A DNA stretch of 64,000 nt, from NCBI GenBank assembly GCA_018105865.1, contig CM030861.1:13707637-13771636 (forward strand), read 5' to 3'. Positions 33,448 to 45,145 of this stretch are shown here, piece by piece (the stretch's first letter is position 1; each line of letters begins with the position of its first letter). The notes beneath the pieces are model-generated. The model was not told the origin of the DNA. It searched no databases and worked only from the letters and a program-made list of their open reading frames with translations. Origin of the DNA: Metaphire vulgaris (lineage: Eukaryota > Annelida > Clitellata > Crassiclitellata > Megascolecidae). The translations under genes were made by a program, and so were the position numbers.

Positions 33448-34319
33448 CAAGTAGGCCTATATTATATAGAAATAGAGGCGCCTTAAAGTAAATGTAAATT
33501 TCTATGCCAGCGTCGCTTCACCGCCTACAATCGACTGCGTGCGTTCGCCGATCCTTAGTATCCGACTCAGCCCTCAAGGCCAGGACCTAAAACTGGTCCT
33601 TGAGGTCAAGGACTAACATCCCTGTCTATATATACACGAGTGAAAATCAAAAAAGGAACTTAAATAGCAAAACGGGGAAGTTGGGTCGGCAGTGAAGCTG
33701 CTAACATTTCAGTAGTCGTATAAACTACGGTACAAATTCTCCACATTAGTACACTAATTCATTGGACGAATAAATTATTTGAACCACTATAGACGGGAGT
33801 GGTACAGTACTCAAAAGGACCGAATAATGCATGGCAATGTGTCTTAACTGTAGGCCTACTATGGATGCAGCAGCGGAAGACAAGATTATAGTTGAGTATC
33901 TATTCGCTAGGTGGCGCGGTTGTCAGCCGTCTTGCGCGGCCTCAGGCAAACGTCCAACGAGCCTATGACCGGTTTAGCGTTACTAGCATAGATTTTAATT
34001 TAAATCTATGGTTTAAACTAAAAAAATGGCGAGTGATGAGAGCGACGTAGCTGTAAAGAATTTAAGCAGAAAGTTGAAGAGAAACATTTCATTTTTAAAC
34101 TAACTGCGGAAGGAAAAATAAAAGCTGGCGGTAAAGTTGTACTGCGTTCACTGCGAAAAACAATAGTTCATGTATACAGTAGTTTATACCGCATATGACC
34201 TAAAAAGGCTAAAAGTTGTTGGGTCTGTATGTTCGTTAAAATTAATCGAGATTAATCGATTTTAAAAAATTCCGATTAATCGAACAAAAAATTTTAATCG
34301 TTGCTAGCCCTTATATATA

Positions 34320-34476
34320 CAGTGGCGGCTCCGTCAGGGGTCCGTGCCCCCTATTGAGTGCCTGCCCCTCCCAGTTGGGACCCTATACTTAATGCTACAT
34401 ACATTAAACTACAAATGGTTGGCCCTTATGATTAGAAGTTGCCACCCCAACGGCCCCCCACTTGCCAAATCCTAGA

Positions 34477-34477
<1 letters not shown>
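34320..34477. mobile_element. hAT-type MITE, CAGTGGCGGCTCC family, right end lost
   Basis: The left TIR CAGTGGCGGCTCC and interior are intact, but the element stops at 'caaatcctaga', where its siblings continue GCCGCCACTG, and passes directly into a (TA)n tract (34,478-34,552). The left flank is also tatatata, so it was probably inserted in TA repeats that later expanded over its end. Confidence 0.85.
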
Positions 34478-34543
<66 letters not shown>

Positions 34544-34552
34544 ATATATATG
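34478..34552 (+). repeat. (TA)n microsatellite
   Basis: About 36 TA units with one interruption. The 1-kb interval that follows (to 35,560) has no recognisable gene. Confidence 0.95.
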
Positions 34553-35559
34553 CTACAGACCATTATATATAGTCTGTAGCATAAGTATGTTAAGTCCATG
34601 AATATGGTTTGATGTTCATTGATTGACCACTTTTCTCCCACAGACTGCATCGTGGAACGAAGTTCGTTAAAATGATGCAATAGAGTCCAGTCTCCTTATA
34701 CTTGGTCCGTTTAATCCCAATGTCTTGCCATTTCTCATTGCAGAAGGTCTGCAGAAATGTAAACGTTCTAGACTAAAATTTTATATTTTGCTCTGTGGTC
34801 AAAATTTCTTATACCGTCAGTTTTTCATTTGTGGTTTGCAAAGCAAGTTGTTTTTAAGGAGAAATTACTAGGGGACCGATGAAAATTTTATTAATTTCCG
34901 ATGATAACTAATTTTGGCAATTCCCGATTTTTAGTTTATTCTGCCCGGCTGCCGACAAATCAGCCACAATTGTAGTGGAATAGATTTTCTAATATTGGAT
35001 GAAAAGTGCAGACAGTCAGGTATGATGGCGATGCGCAACAGTTTCCACGCTCGTGGATCAGAATTGCCTCTAGGAGGGCCCTTTTATAAATGACGGGCCG
35101 CCATAATTACTGCGGGGACCAGGAAAGCAACTGAAGGCCGCGGCGGCCTCCGTAGTTTACATGTCAAAAACCACCGTTGTTGCAAAGAGGAAACAGTCTA
35201 TATCGACCGGTGCCTTCGTACTCTGGTGACCATGGGTTCTGCTGCTTTGAACAGTGCACAGTGCCGAATAAGACAACAATGATGTGGTGTAGGTTGTGAG
35301 TTGAGTCCCTGGTTAATTGTATCTTTCATTTGCATATATTTTGCGACTGCGGATTGGGGTGATACTTGGTGTGTGTCCTAGTAGTCCATTTATTCGCAGT
35401 GGCAATAGTCATCAATCGAATTGACACTTTCTATTCGTCTCGTAATTTGTCCCGACAGAGACGAATCCACGGAGAGCGAGGCCCGGTCATTCGACCGTCG
35501 AGAGTTTGACAACATTCACATGGGTTCACTCTATGTCCTCCAGAAGCAATGGATAACTC

Positions 35560-36370
35560 AAAAACGGATTCTCGGGTTTATGTAACACTAACGAAAGCCT
35601 GTTTTGCGGCTTTACGGGTCCACAGGGTTAAGGGTAGGGGTACCCCTATGGGTAGGAGAATGGGTACCCCTAGGGGTATGGCTAGTGGTAGGGTACCTCT
35701 AGGGGTAGTGATACCCAGGGCTAGGGTAGGGTACCTTTTGGGATAGGGTAGGGAAATCAAAGTGCTAGCCATTCACACGTCTGCCAATACCATTCTCTGT
35801 AGTTTTATAACAAAAGTGCTTGGCATTCTGAATTTTGCCTGTGGTATTCTCTAATGCGTAAATTGGACATTTTTAAGAACATTTTTAAACTACAAAGAAT
35901 GATATTGGCAGCCGTGTGGATGGCTAGCACTTTTGACACAGAAGTGAAGAGCACCTGCTAATCAAGTTTTTTCAAAAATTAGGCCACTATCTCTTGCATA
36001 TCAAATGTGCTTGGCATTCAGAATTTTGCCTGTGGTAATTTCTATTGTGTAAATTGGACATTTTAAAGGACATTTTTGATCTACAGAGAATGGTATTGGC
36101 AACATTACTCATGGGGGTGAACAATTGTGCCAGTTTTCATCACAATCTGAGATGGGGTGACGTCCGATTTTATTCAAAAGCGTGTTGATTTGATGCGGAA
36201 TTACCCTTTTCGTATTTTAGTTTCGGAGAAAAAGCGAAATGAAATAATAATATTCATATATGTATACTCTATAAGCACAATTGTTACTTAGTATTGTTTA
36301 TTTGGCACTGTATCGATTGTCATTTGTCTACGTACTGTAGCTCAAGCGGATTTTTTAAAACAAATTATCA
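35560..36370 (+). repeat. Dispersed repeat X, copy 1
   Basis: Begins with a palindrome-rich array of GGGTACCCCTAGGGGTA words (35,620-35,750). Two direct ~180-bp subrepeats containing 'gtgcttggcattctgaattt' and 'accattctctgtag' follow, then a unique arm ending near 'gtcatttgtctacgtactgt'. A reverse-complement copy is at about 50,030-50,725. Not coding in any consistent frame. Confidence 0.8.
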
Positions 36371-36763
36371 AGAAAATTTATGGTGCCAAATTGCATGGTA
36401 AGAGATAACAAAAACTCGTGCATCCTTTTGGGAAATTGTTCAGGTCCATGTACCCTATAACTGTGCCAAGTGACAAGCTTTTATCCAGAAGTGAACGATT
36501 CTTGGCTTTTATGGACTTTAGCCACTGAACTATTTGAGGGGGTCCGACTTTTTGTGACGACGTGTGACGAAGAGGGGGCGTCAAAAGCCTGCCAAAATCG
36601 CGTTACGTCTTTTATGGCTGACCCCTATAACCCAATTCCTATGGAATTTTGTCTTCGCTATTGGATGTTTTCAATATGCGGAATAAATGAACATGAATGG
36701 TGAAAGACCGTAAAATCGTTGACATGTCGACTGATGCTTGTGTGCATTATGAAGTGGCGCTAT

Positions 36764-36911
36764 CAGTGGCGTCGATCGCCAGGAATTTTGGGTTGGGCAA
36801 AAGGGGACTGGTGTGTCATATTCCTTACCCCACCCCCACACACCCCCTCCACAAAAAACTTTCTCACCGGATTTGCGCGAATCTCAAAAGTGGTCTGGGG
36901 TGAGGTTGGGG
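36764..36911 (+). mobile_element. CAGTGGCGTCG repeat, copy 1 (left part)
   Basis: Starts CAGTGGCGTCGATCGCC and then 'aggaattttgggttggg'. Homologous to 48,261-48,441 and 48,845-48,985. It sits inside a fragment of the start of unit C ('gaagtggcgctat') and is itself interrupted by the next element. Confidence 0.6.
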
Positions 36912-37748
36912 TAGGGTTGCCAGACGTCCTCCAAAAGGAGGACATGTCCTCCTATTTAGGTCCGTGTCCTCCGTCCTCCCGGCAAAGCTAAAAATTGTAA
37001 AATGTCCTCCTTTTTGAGCTTTTGTATGCTATCAATTTTCGTTCTCGCGGTATTGCCGAATTTCATACGTTTTAGCCCGTTATCTCAGTTTACCCAATCA
37101 TCGATATTAAAATAGCGTTATAATAATATCAATATCGATTGTCCAAAGTCCCAAAATACTCGACTCTCGTCATTCTATCTCTAGTGTCTATGCAATAGTC
37201 TATGGTCAAAATGTTAATTTCATTTCCAGTAGCAAACGCAGAGACTGTAAACAGTAAACGGCTAGTCATCATCAGCCATAGAACTCGATGACCTGGGGCC
37301 GTACATAAATTACGTAACGCGATTTTGGCACTTTTTGACCCTCTACGTAACACGACGTAACAAAACGTCAGACCCCTCAAATATTACGTAACAACGGGCT
37401 GACCCCCCATTTTCGTCCTCCAAAAAGTCTTGACAAGCAAAAAAGTTCATATCCTTGTATTTTTTCCTCTCGATAAACCCTGACAAGCAAAAAAAGAGGT
37501 CATCCTTGTTTTTTCCTCTTCAAAATCTCTGACAAGCCAAAAACGGTCACTTAAATTTTTTTGCGTTACGTAACATTTCCGGACCCCCGTTGTCACACTT
37601 CGTAACAAATGGCCGGACCCCTCTAACCGCGTTACGTAATTTATGGACGACCACTGCACAGCTGGTTTCATGTATACAATGTCCTCCTCTGTCCTCCTTT
37701 TCGTCTGGCTCTGTCCTCCTTTGGCTACCCATGCATCTGGCAACCCTG
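36912..37748. mobile_element. TIR element (T/C)AGGGTTGCCAGA with nested MITE
   Basis: The left end AGGGTTGCCAGACGTCCTCC and right end CATCTGGCAACCCTG are inverted repeats. Both ends carry runs of 'gtcctcc'. No clear TSD. A second TIR element (37,296-37,653) is nested in it. Confidence 0.7.
37296..37653. mobile_element. Harbinger-like MITE, TIR GGGCCGTCCATAAATTACGT
   Basis: Starts GGGCCGTACATAAATTACGT and ends ACGTAATTTATGGACGACCA. Flanked by a 3-bp duplication, ctg (37,293-37,295 and 37,654-37,656). It contains three copies of the shared motif (37,431-37,454; 37,481-37,504; 37,529-37,551). The TIR core is related to that of 19,323 and 28,658. Confidence 0.85.
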
Positions 37749-39969
37749 GGGGCAGTTGCCAATCATTCAGCCGTTGTCATGTAAAACTGAAGACGCTAAC
37801 CCTTCGGTTCTCCGTACGGCACGGTAAGGGCACTGACTGCTGACTCTGGAGTGTACCTTTATGTTCTTTATTGTCAGACTTTTCAGTACGCAGAGGGCTA
37901 CCCACTTAAAAACAGTCTACAAGTAACAAAAAGGATAGAGAAGTCATTGACGACCTTCTTTTGCTTCAATTTGTATACCTATTTATGTTTATCGTGTTTT
38001 GAGAATCGTCGCGACCCACAAGTCTGCCTCTCGTGGCCCACGGGTTGAAAACCGCTGAGCTGCTATGCAATCTCTTATGACCTAAAAATTTTGTATTCGC
38101 CTTTAAATGTTTAAAATTTGTCAAATAAAAAATATTGATGGCGAATGACCGTAAAATAGTTGAATTGTCGACTGATGCTTCTGTATATAATGAAGTGGCG
38201 CTATAGAAGTTTAAGATTTAGTTGATTAGATTGGCCTAAAATTTGCTTAATGGCCCATTATCTCTCTCTAAATAAGTTTCAAATTGATTAGCACTGTTTC
38301 TAATGGTTCTCGTTGTTCTACCGGAATCTACTGAAAACGAAATTAAAGAATCTTGTTTATTTGAATATTATTTGAATATTATTAATCACGTGACTTAGCT
38401 CCGTCCTTTTTGGCCTGAAGAGGCGTGGGAGTCGGATCGACGGTTGAGACGAGCGGCGTCTGAGCGGCATTTGGACAAAGGATGCGGCTTGGTAAGTTTC
38501 AAAACGTGATTAATAATGTGATAGAAATGCGAGCGCTGGAGTAGAAATTGGCATCAGGTAGGCGATACTGTGGCCCTATCTAGTTTAAGCGATGTTTAAG
38601 TATGAACGTGAAATATTTAGGAGCCGCGATTGACGTAAGATTAAAAATTTTCTGGGATTAAAATGCTAATTATTGTTTAATTGCGAAAAATTGTTGGCGT
38701 AAGTCTCTGATAATTTGATATCGGGGAATATAGTCGTCAGGTATATTCGTCCAAAAATGTATTAATAATTACTGAAGGAAATCAGCGAAACCGACATTTT
38801 TTCTGCCAATTTGGGATAGATTTCTCAGCGGAATTATTCTTTGAAATAATTTAATAGCATGTAGCAATCGTTATGCTTAATAGTAGAGAACCTTGCTAGT
38901 TTAAGCTGATTCACATTGGGCGACGGAGGCTGTTTAAAATTTCGGAATTTGTTTGGATATTAGGCATATGAGATAGGCCATAAACCTGTAAGAATTGCAC
39001 ACGGTAACGCAGTGTCTAGTGAAGTGTTACAGATTTTGTAGTATTTATTAATGGAATGTTGACTGATCGTGGTTCACAAGCGGCTATTAATATTTAATTG
39101 ATATTTTTTAGGTCAGAAATTAATTTCATTCGTAGGAGCAACGGGAAAACTGGTGGAAGAATAATTGACAGCATATCTACACAAAGTCTTTATGGGAATC
39201 AGGTAGATTTGACGATTAACTTGAAGAGTTATTAGTTATTATTGTGATAATTATTTATCACAATATATATATCAATAATAATCAATATATTTATCAATAA
39301 TTATCATGATAATTATTGTTTATAAATATCATTATTTCTTAATATAATTGTAACTATATATTGTTTTAACGTCTTAATCATCAAATCTGATTTATCCAAA
39401 ATCTAAAAGTTAATTCTGTTTTTATGGCTTTCTAATGGAGTAGGCCAACCAACTTTACCGTAATATTCTCCTACTATTTAATAATTTATGAATAATTAAA
39501 TAAATATTCCAATACAACCCTTCCTTAATACAGTTAATTTCCAAATAAATAACCCCAATATTTCATAATTTCATTAATTATAATTACTAATTCTAAATTG
39601 TAAATCCAAATTATTACTTAAAGTACTCTATGTATCAAAATATACTCCTATAGTTTTTTTAAATTTTACAACACTTCTAAAAATTTGCTTCTGCTTTCAC
39701 CTACAATGTATTTCAGATTCTCACTACTACACTAGTTGCCCAAATTACGGGATATCTCTATCTCTTCAGGCAAACTTTCTCTATTACTACCCTTACAACT
39801 TCATTCCTAAATTGCATAATAAATTACAGAATTGATTTTTGATTTTCAAGTATAATTTCTAGAATAAAATAATCATGTGCTTTAGTTAAGGACTTGTTTA
39901 GCTCAGTTTTGAAATCAAATATAAGACAATGCATATAAAAATAAAATTATATATATATAATTTTATATA

Positions 39970-40014
<45 letters not shown>

Positions 40015-40361
40015 CTAATTATATTTTTTATAATTAGGTCTGAGACTCAAGACATATGGAAGTATGATGTTGTATAACTCATGAACTGCTGATGATTAGA
40101 TATGTGTGTGTTTAAAAAAGTGTTTAAAAATCAGATATTAAAATATGAATATCATCATAATTCATATTAAGGATGGTGTTAGAAACTCCCCTCCCATATT
40201 ATTTAGCTAATTAGTATTTAATTATTACAATAGAGTGGAACTGAAGAAGTGTGATATCCCAAATAGCAGCTTTAGTTTCAATATAAAGATATCTGCGAAC
40301 TCTGCTGACATCCCCCAATTTACTGTGCATTCTCAAACATTTTGGATACTGTTTGTTTTAG

Positions 40362-40518
40362 GCAAGGAATGAATCTTTTTTCGGTCTCTCCAAGGTGTTG
40401 AAATTACTGAAGCTCAGTCATCAAGTGAAAAATTGTGCGACGCATCATTTCAGTCTTTCAATGTGTTAATTATTCCATCTTTTTCTTCATGTATCAGTAG
40501 AGAATTGATACAGACAAG
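40362..40518 (+). other. Exon-like conserved block, longest unit C copy
   Basis: Bounded by TTTGTTTTAG| and AAG|GTCAGT. Homologous to the blocks at 16,511, 29,986 and 31,381. Confidence 0.5.
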
Positions 40519-40639
40519 GTCAGTAAATAATTTCTTACCACATCTCTTTGTGCAAAATGTAGGAGGAAAGTGACTGGACATAAATTGTAGTCATAAAGCA
40601 TGGTTTTTAATTCAATATATACACAGAGTATTAAATAAA

Positions 40640-41470
40640 AGAAGCACTAGAACAAACACCGGGAATAAAGATAAATGGCATAACATATAATATCCTACGA
40701 TGCACAAATGACGACAGTACTTTTTGCAGAAAATGAAAAAGATCTACAATTTATAATGAACAAATTAACGGATAAAAGCAAAGAATATGAAATGGAAATC
40801 AATAGAACAAAGACCAAAACAATGATAATAAGCAAACAGGAAGCATAACATTCTAATAGACAACATCAAACTGGAACAAGTGAGGGGATACAAGTACCTC
40901 GGGAGCTACATAACAGAAGATGGACGATGCACCAGAGACATAAATGCCAAAATAGCCATGGCCAAAGACATATTTTGGGGACAAAATGATTTATTAAGAA
41001 GGAACCTGAATCTTAAACTGAAACTACGAAAATTAAAATGCTAGGTATATTCGACATTCATGTATGCATGCGAATGCTGGACACTAATGAAAGAGAAAAT
41101 AATGGCATTTGAGATGTGGTGCTTTAGAAAAATTCTCAAGATAAGTTTGCTGGAAAAAACAACAAACGAGGAAGTACTAATGAATATAGGAGAAAATAGA
41201 AATTTATTAACCGAAATAATAAAGTGGAAAATACAATTTGCTGGACATATCATGCGAGGTTCATGCACAGAACAGGCCAAAATATTCTTGGAGGCAAATA
41301 CAAGGAAAATCCAACCATAGGAAGGTCATGTAAAAAGAGTTGCTGGTGAAGGTTAAAGAACAAAAAAAATAGAATGAACTATGGAAAAATGAAAAGATGT
41401 GCCGAAGACAGGAATCAATAGGGACAATTTCTTAAGTGTCAACCTTCAAAGTGAAGAAGACACATAAAGA
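40640..41470 (+). mobile_element. LINE reverse transcriptase remnant
   Basis: Plus-strand readings in shifting frames give EALEQTPGIKINGITYN, then a degenerate catalytic motif (expected YADD, here AQMTTVLFAENEKDLQF), then INRTKTKTMIISKQE. Next comes the C-terminal YACECWTLMKEKIMAFEMWC block with an open frame at 41,060-41,320. This order is that of non-LTR retrotransposon reverse transcriptases. The loss of the catalytic aspartates and the frame breaks make it a fossil. Confidence 0.8.
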
Positions 41471-41559
41471 AGAAGAAACAATGGTGCGTGGTTCTCACAA
41501 TATTTCCGGTTGGTGTGTTAAAGCTTTTGGCTTTTTAACCCAGAGGGGTAGGTCGAGTG

Positions 41560-42020
41560 CACGAAAGTTTTAAGAAAAATGCAAGGTCAGCATTGTCAAA
41601 TGATCCTCACACAGATCTGAGCGACTGATACACAATCCTCACCGATTTGTCGGTCGGGCGAGAATGTATTTCCGCTGTGCAGATTTGCATGTGGCTTGTT
41701 CAACGGATCGGGCAGACAGGATTGTATTTTCGTTGCGCAGATTTGCATGTGGCTCGTTTGGCATGTTGGACGAGATTTGTATATCCGCTGCTGTGCGGAA
41801 TTGCATGTGGCTCGTGCCAGCTAGTTAAATGAGATTGCATCTCTGTCGCACGGATTTACATACTGTTTGGTTGATTTGTTGGACAAGATTGTATTTCTGT
41901 GCGGCGGATTTGCATTCTGCTCGTTTGGCAAGTTGGGCAGGATTGTATATCCGTCACGCAGATCTGCTTGAGGATCGTTTGACAATGCTGACTTTGCATT
42001 TTTCTTAAAACTTTTGTGCG
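41560..42020. mobile_element. TIR element with ~55-bp minisatellite, copy D
   Basis: About 75-bp arms are inverted ('aagttttaagaaaaatgcaa' on the left, complement on the right). Six monomers start at about 41,662, 41,719, 41,773, 41,832, 41,886 and 41,939 (spacing 53-59 bp). Most contain ATTTGCAT. More complete than copies A and B. Confidence 0.8.
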
Positions 42021-42029
42021 TATTTTCCA

Positions 42030-42500
42030 ACATGGAGAATGGGCCTCAAGTCTCTGAAATACAGATCATGCCTCTTTCACACTGCATCTCAATCAATCGC
42101 TGTAGAATCAGATGACTTGAAATTTGATTGTTGATGGGATCTGTTGCTGTTGATCTGAAAACGAGAAAAATAGAGAGAAAAGGGAGGGGAAAAAACAAAG
42201 GAAGACATCACAGTTTCAGCAACCAACACGGAGAATGGGCCTCAAACCTATGAAATACAGATCAAGCCTCTTTCACGCTGAATCTCAATCTTTGATCGTT
42301 GATGGGATGTGTTGCTGTTGATCTGAAAACGAAACAAATAGAGAAAAGAAGGGAGGGGAAAAAACGGAAAACAAAGGAAGACATCACAGTCTCAGCAACC
42401 AACACGGAGAATGGGCCTCAAGCCTCTGATATACAGATAAAGCCTCTTTCACACTGCAACTCAGTCACTGTGGAATCAGATGGCTTGAAATTGATGGATC
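42030..42500 (+). repeat. ~180-195-bp tandem repeat
   Basis: Three units start at 'ggagaatgggcctcaa' (about 42,034, 42,230 and 42,405). Each goes on to 'cagatcaagcctctttcac' and a gaagacatcac segment. Single versions are present in unit C copies at 18,210 and 30,770. Confidence 0.8.
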
Positions 42501-42685
42501 TGTAGCCAGGCAACAGATTATCTACCAAAACCATTTTTTGTGCTAATGAAAGGGCAGATGATCGGTTTCCATCAATTTTTCTTCTGGACAAGATTTGTAA
42601 TATATTCATTTAATTAATGGATATTTATCATTTAGTTAACAAATTAACTATATTTGCGACAAGTGCTGTAATTGACTCACCGAAA

Positions 42686-42923
42686 ATGGCGCGACCCATT
42701 TTGGATGCAACTATGGAATCTATTGCTGACTTCCTGAAGGTTGTGTGCGTTCAAAGAAGGCAGTTTCATTTGCAACAGTGCGTTTCTCAGGTGTAATCAG
42801 AGGAGTGTAAATTCGGCCATTTTGGCTGGTGGCTCTGCTGCTGGGAAGAATTCTGCACAACACATTATTTATGATGACCTACAATTGAAGTGTCTGAAGA
42901 AAGAAGATATAAACAAAATATAA
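42686..42923 (+). pseudogene. Unassigned, frame-broken ORF
   Basis: From an ATG at 42,686 the frame gives MARPILDATMESIADFLKVV and then RRQFHLQQC, ending at a stop near 42,790. A second frame overlapping it continues NQRSVNSAILAGGSAAGKNS and IIYDDLQLKCLKKED. The two halves look like one protein cut by a frameshift. I do not recognise the family; it could be the start of a host gene or a transposon protein. Confidence 0.35.
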
Positions 42924-42971
42924 AGGTTGCAGGATCTATTGACTCACATGCATTGTTTATTTCATATTCAG

Positions 42972-44968
42972 ACTGTTGATGTGGACTGTTTTGATCAACA
43001 TGTTGTTTCAGCTATCACCCCCTACAAGGAAACTTTTAGAGGCTTTGAAGGTATTTGACAACTGAATTGCACTGAGAGAAACATGTTGGTTTTTGCAATT
43101 GACTATTTTGTGTGTGTTTCTGAGAAAACTATTTGACTAACGAAGAGATTCTTCTGTCAGAGTCTTGATCGGTCCAGAGTCACTTGGTCAGCAAAATTCA
43201 CCGCCTATGTGATATATTCTCTGTTTCCTCATCTGTTGGGCTCAAACAGCACCGCTGTTATACTGCAGCCGCTGTTCCACCGGTGAGTTTATATCAGCCA
43301 TTCTTTCACAATTGATTTTATGTGATGGTGTTTATTCTTGTTGATTTAGTTCAATCAAATTCATTAATTTTCTATTGATACAACTCTTGGAATCACCATA
43401 TCTGTTTACTTTGTGCTAAAATTGTTTTGTTTTGAATTATGACAGCTTTATGTATTAATTGCAATTAATCAATAACGTCTTAAATGTCCTTGGATGACTT
43501 TCAGGTTTCCATGCACCTGATTAGATGATGTATGCCATCATTAGGCAGCAGGTTCTATGGGATTTCCTTCTCACACCACTGGTACTTGAAGAAATGTACT
43601 GGCTCTATACGAGAGTCATTGCTTGTTAAGGAAATGCTCAACATGTGTAAATGGTCATTGTGTCAGTAATAATTCTGTTACTTTTGACTGATGTTGACTT
43701 GAAGTAGATTAGCTTTTGATTTTTACATAAAGTCAGAAATATTATAATTTTGTGTTGCAGCTGCAGGGAGAAACTTCTGTCTGTGGATATTTGCCAAATA
43801 AAAGGTGATTCAGTCTCATTCATGTGAGGAGAATTTGAACATATTTCTATAAGCAACTGTAAGTAATTGACTTTTTTGTTATGATCAACATTCAGAGTAG
43901 CTATACATGCCGTAATAATGCTGATAATTATGTACTTTTGTAGCAGCTGTTTTAATACTCAAAAGAAAATGATTGACGTCAGAATCCTTCCACAAAACAT
44001 CAGGTCACTTCGAAGGACTGAAACTCTGCTGATCTTGATTTAAGTCTTAAATATCAAGATTGCTTGACTTTGGTGTTCTAATGGAAGCCAGTCAGGCAAC
44101 ACCAAATAAAGCCATTTAGACAGTGCGAATTAAGCAGAAATTTTGTACAATTTTGTCTAGAATCTGTAGCTAATGGTCATTTTTAATTATAATCATTCAA
44201 CCACCTGCATTATTTGTTAGATTTTCTGTTGACGTCTACCAAAAAGAAAAACCTGGTTCCACAAATTATGATAAAGCAGAATGAGATGCTGGATGTGGAT
44301 TAGATATTATAATGCTTGGTCATACTTGCTAACCCCTTAACTGGGTGTTGAGTAACGCTCGTCCATTTTACATTGAGTTACAAATAGTTGCCCAGTTGAG
44401 GGGTTAATGGCTTTGGTGGCCATTTCCTTGTTTTTTGAATTATGCGGTCGGATAACCATGTGATTGAATTTTAGAAATGTTTGTTGATATTTCAGGAGTG
44501 AATTTGTAATTTGGCATTGACTCAAGGTCAACAAAATCTTCAGACACATCTCTGTTGCTTCCCGACATCAGCTGGAGATTTTGTTCTGCAGCAAAAGCCA
44601 GCAGCTGTTTTCAATGGCAGCCAAGGGATTGCCAAAAGCTTATCAATGTGATACTGATGCTCAGGTGGGTTGACATTTTGTCACTGCCAGTGAAAAACTG
44701 AAAATTTAATTACTAGGACTTCATTTTAACTTAGGCTGTCTGCGATTCAATGGTTTAGGTTTTGCTGGGCAGAATTTTGAAAAAGGTTTGTTTATCATCA
44801 GAGTTGTAACTGTGATGTTTCTTTGTTATTGCTGCTTGCCTGTCTTTGTTGTTATCTGTTTGTTTTCTGAACATCTCTTATTTTGTTCAGTCTGTCAGGA
44901 ATTTGTCATCTGATTCATTCTACCGACACTTTGTGGTCTCTCGGCCGCATCTAAAAGTTCAGAAGTAG
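42972..44968 (+). other. Possible exons of an unidentified gene
   Basis: Segments with splice-like borders and plausible coding text: 42,972-43,050 (CFDQHVVSAITPYKETFRGF), 43,161-43,282 (RVTWSAKFTAYVIYSLFPHL), about 44,549-44,664 (KIFRHISVASRHQLEILFCS) and 44,891-44,968 (FYRHFVVSRPHLKVQK, then a stop). The text resembles a helical-repeat protein, but I cannot name it. The phase of the first two pieces does not match, so either an exon is missing or there is an indel. Non-coding sequence fills the rest. Confidence 0.35.
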
Positions 44969-44974
44969 TCAGTG

Positions 44975-45145
44975 CCGGGTAGTAACTAGTTACAGTAACA
45001 CTGGTTACTATGATTAGTTACTGTTTTGAGTACGGTAAGTGGAGTAACTAGTTAGTCATCCAAGAGTAACTAACTATTGTCATTAAGTATTTACAATATT
45101 TAGTAACTAGTAATGCAAGTTACTAGTTACCATATCTAGTTACTG
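44975..45145 (+). repeat. TAACTAGTTA palindrome cluster
   Basis: Many near-copies of (A/G)TAACTAGTTAC, each a palindrome, follow a CAGTGCCGGGTAGTAAC start that resembles a hAT terminus. No right end was found. Confidence 0.7.

Larger units (their letters stand above)
37960..42640 (+). repeat. Composite repeat unit C, longest copy
   Basis: The most complete copy. It has a hAT-like right end ('gggttgaaaaccgctg') at 38,041-38,056, a start segment at 38,130-38,260, a donor-like |GTAAGT after 'gatgcggcttg' (38,492), an acceptor-bounded segment at 39,112-39,200, a (TA)n at 39,944-40,013, the exon-like block 40,362-40,518, an inserted LINE piece 40,640-41,470, the minisatellite TIR element 41,560-42,020, and a ~180-195-bp tandem repeat at 42,030-42,500. 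An inverted piece of its start lies at 51,500-51,965. Confidence 0.65.

Noticed and set aside
35549..35772. Overlapping 65- and 64-codon ORFs on opposite strands
   Set aside because: Produced by the GGGTACCCCTAGGGG palindrome array at the edge of repeat X.
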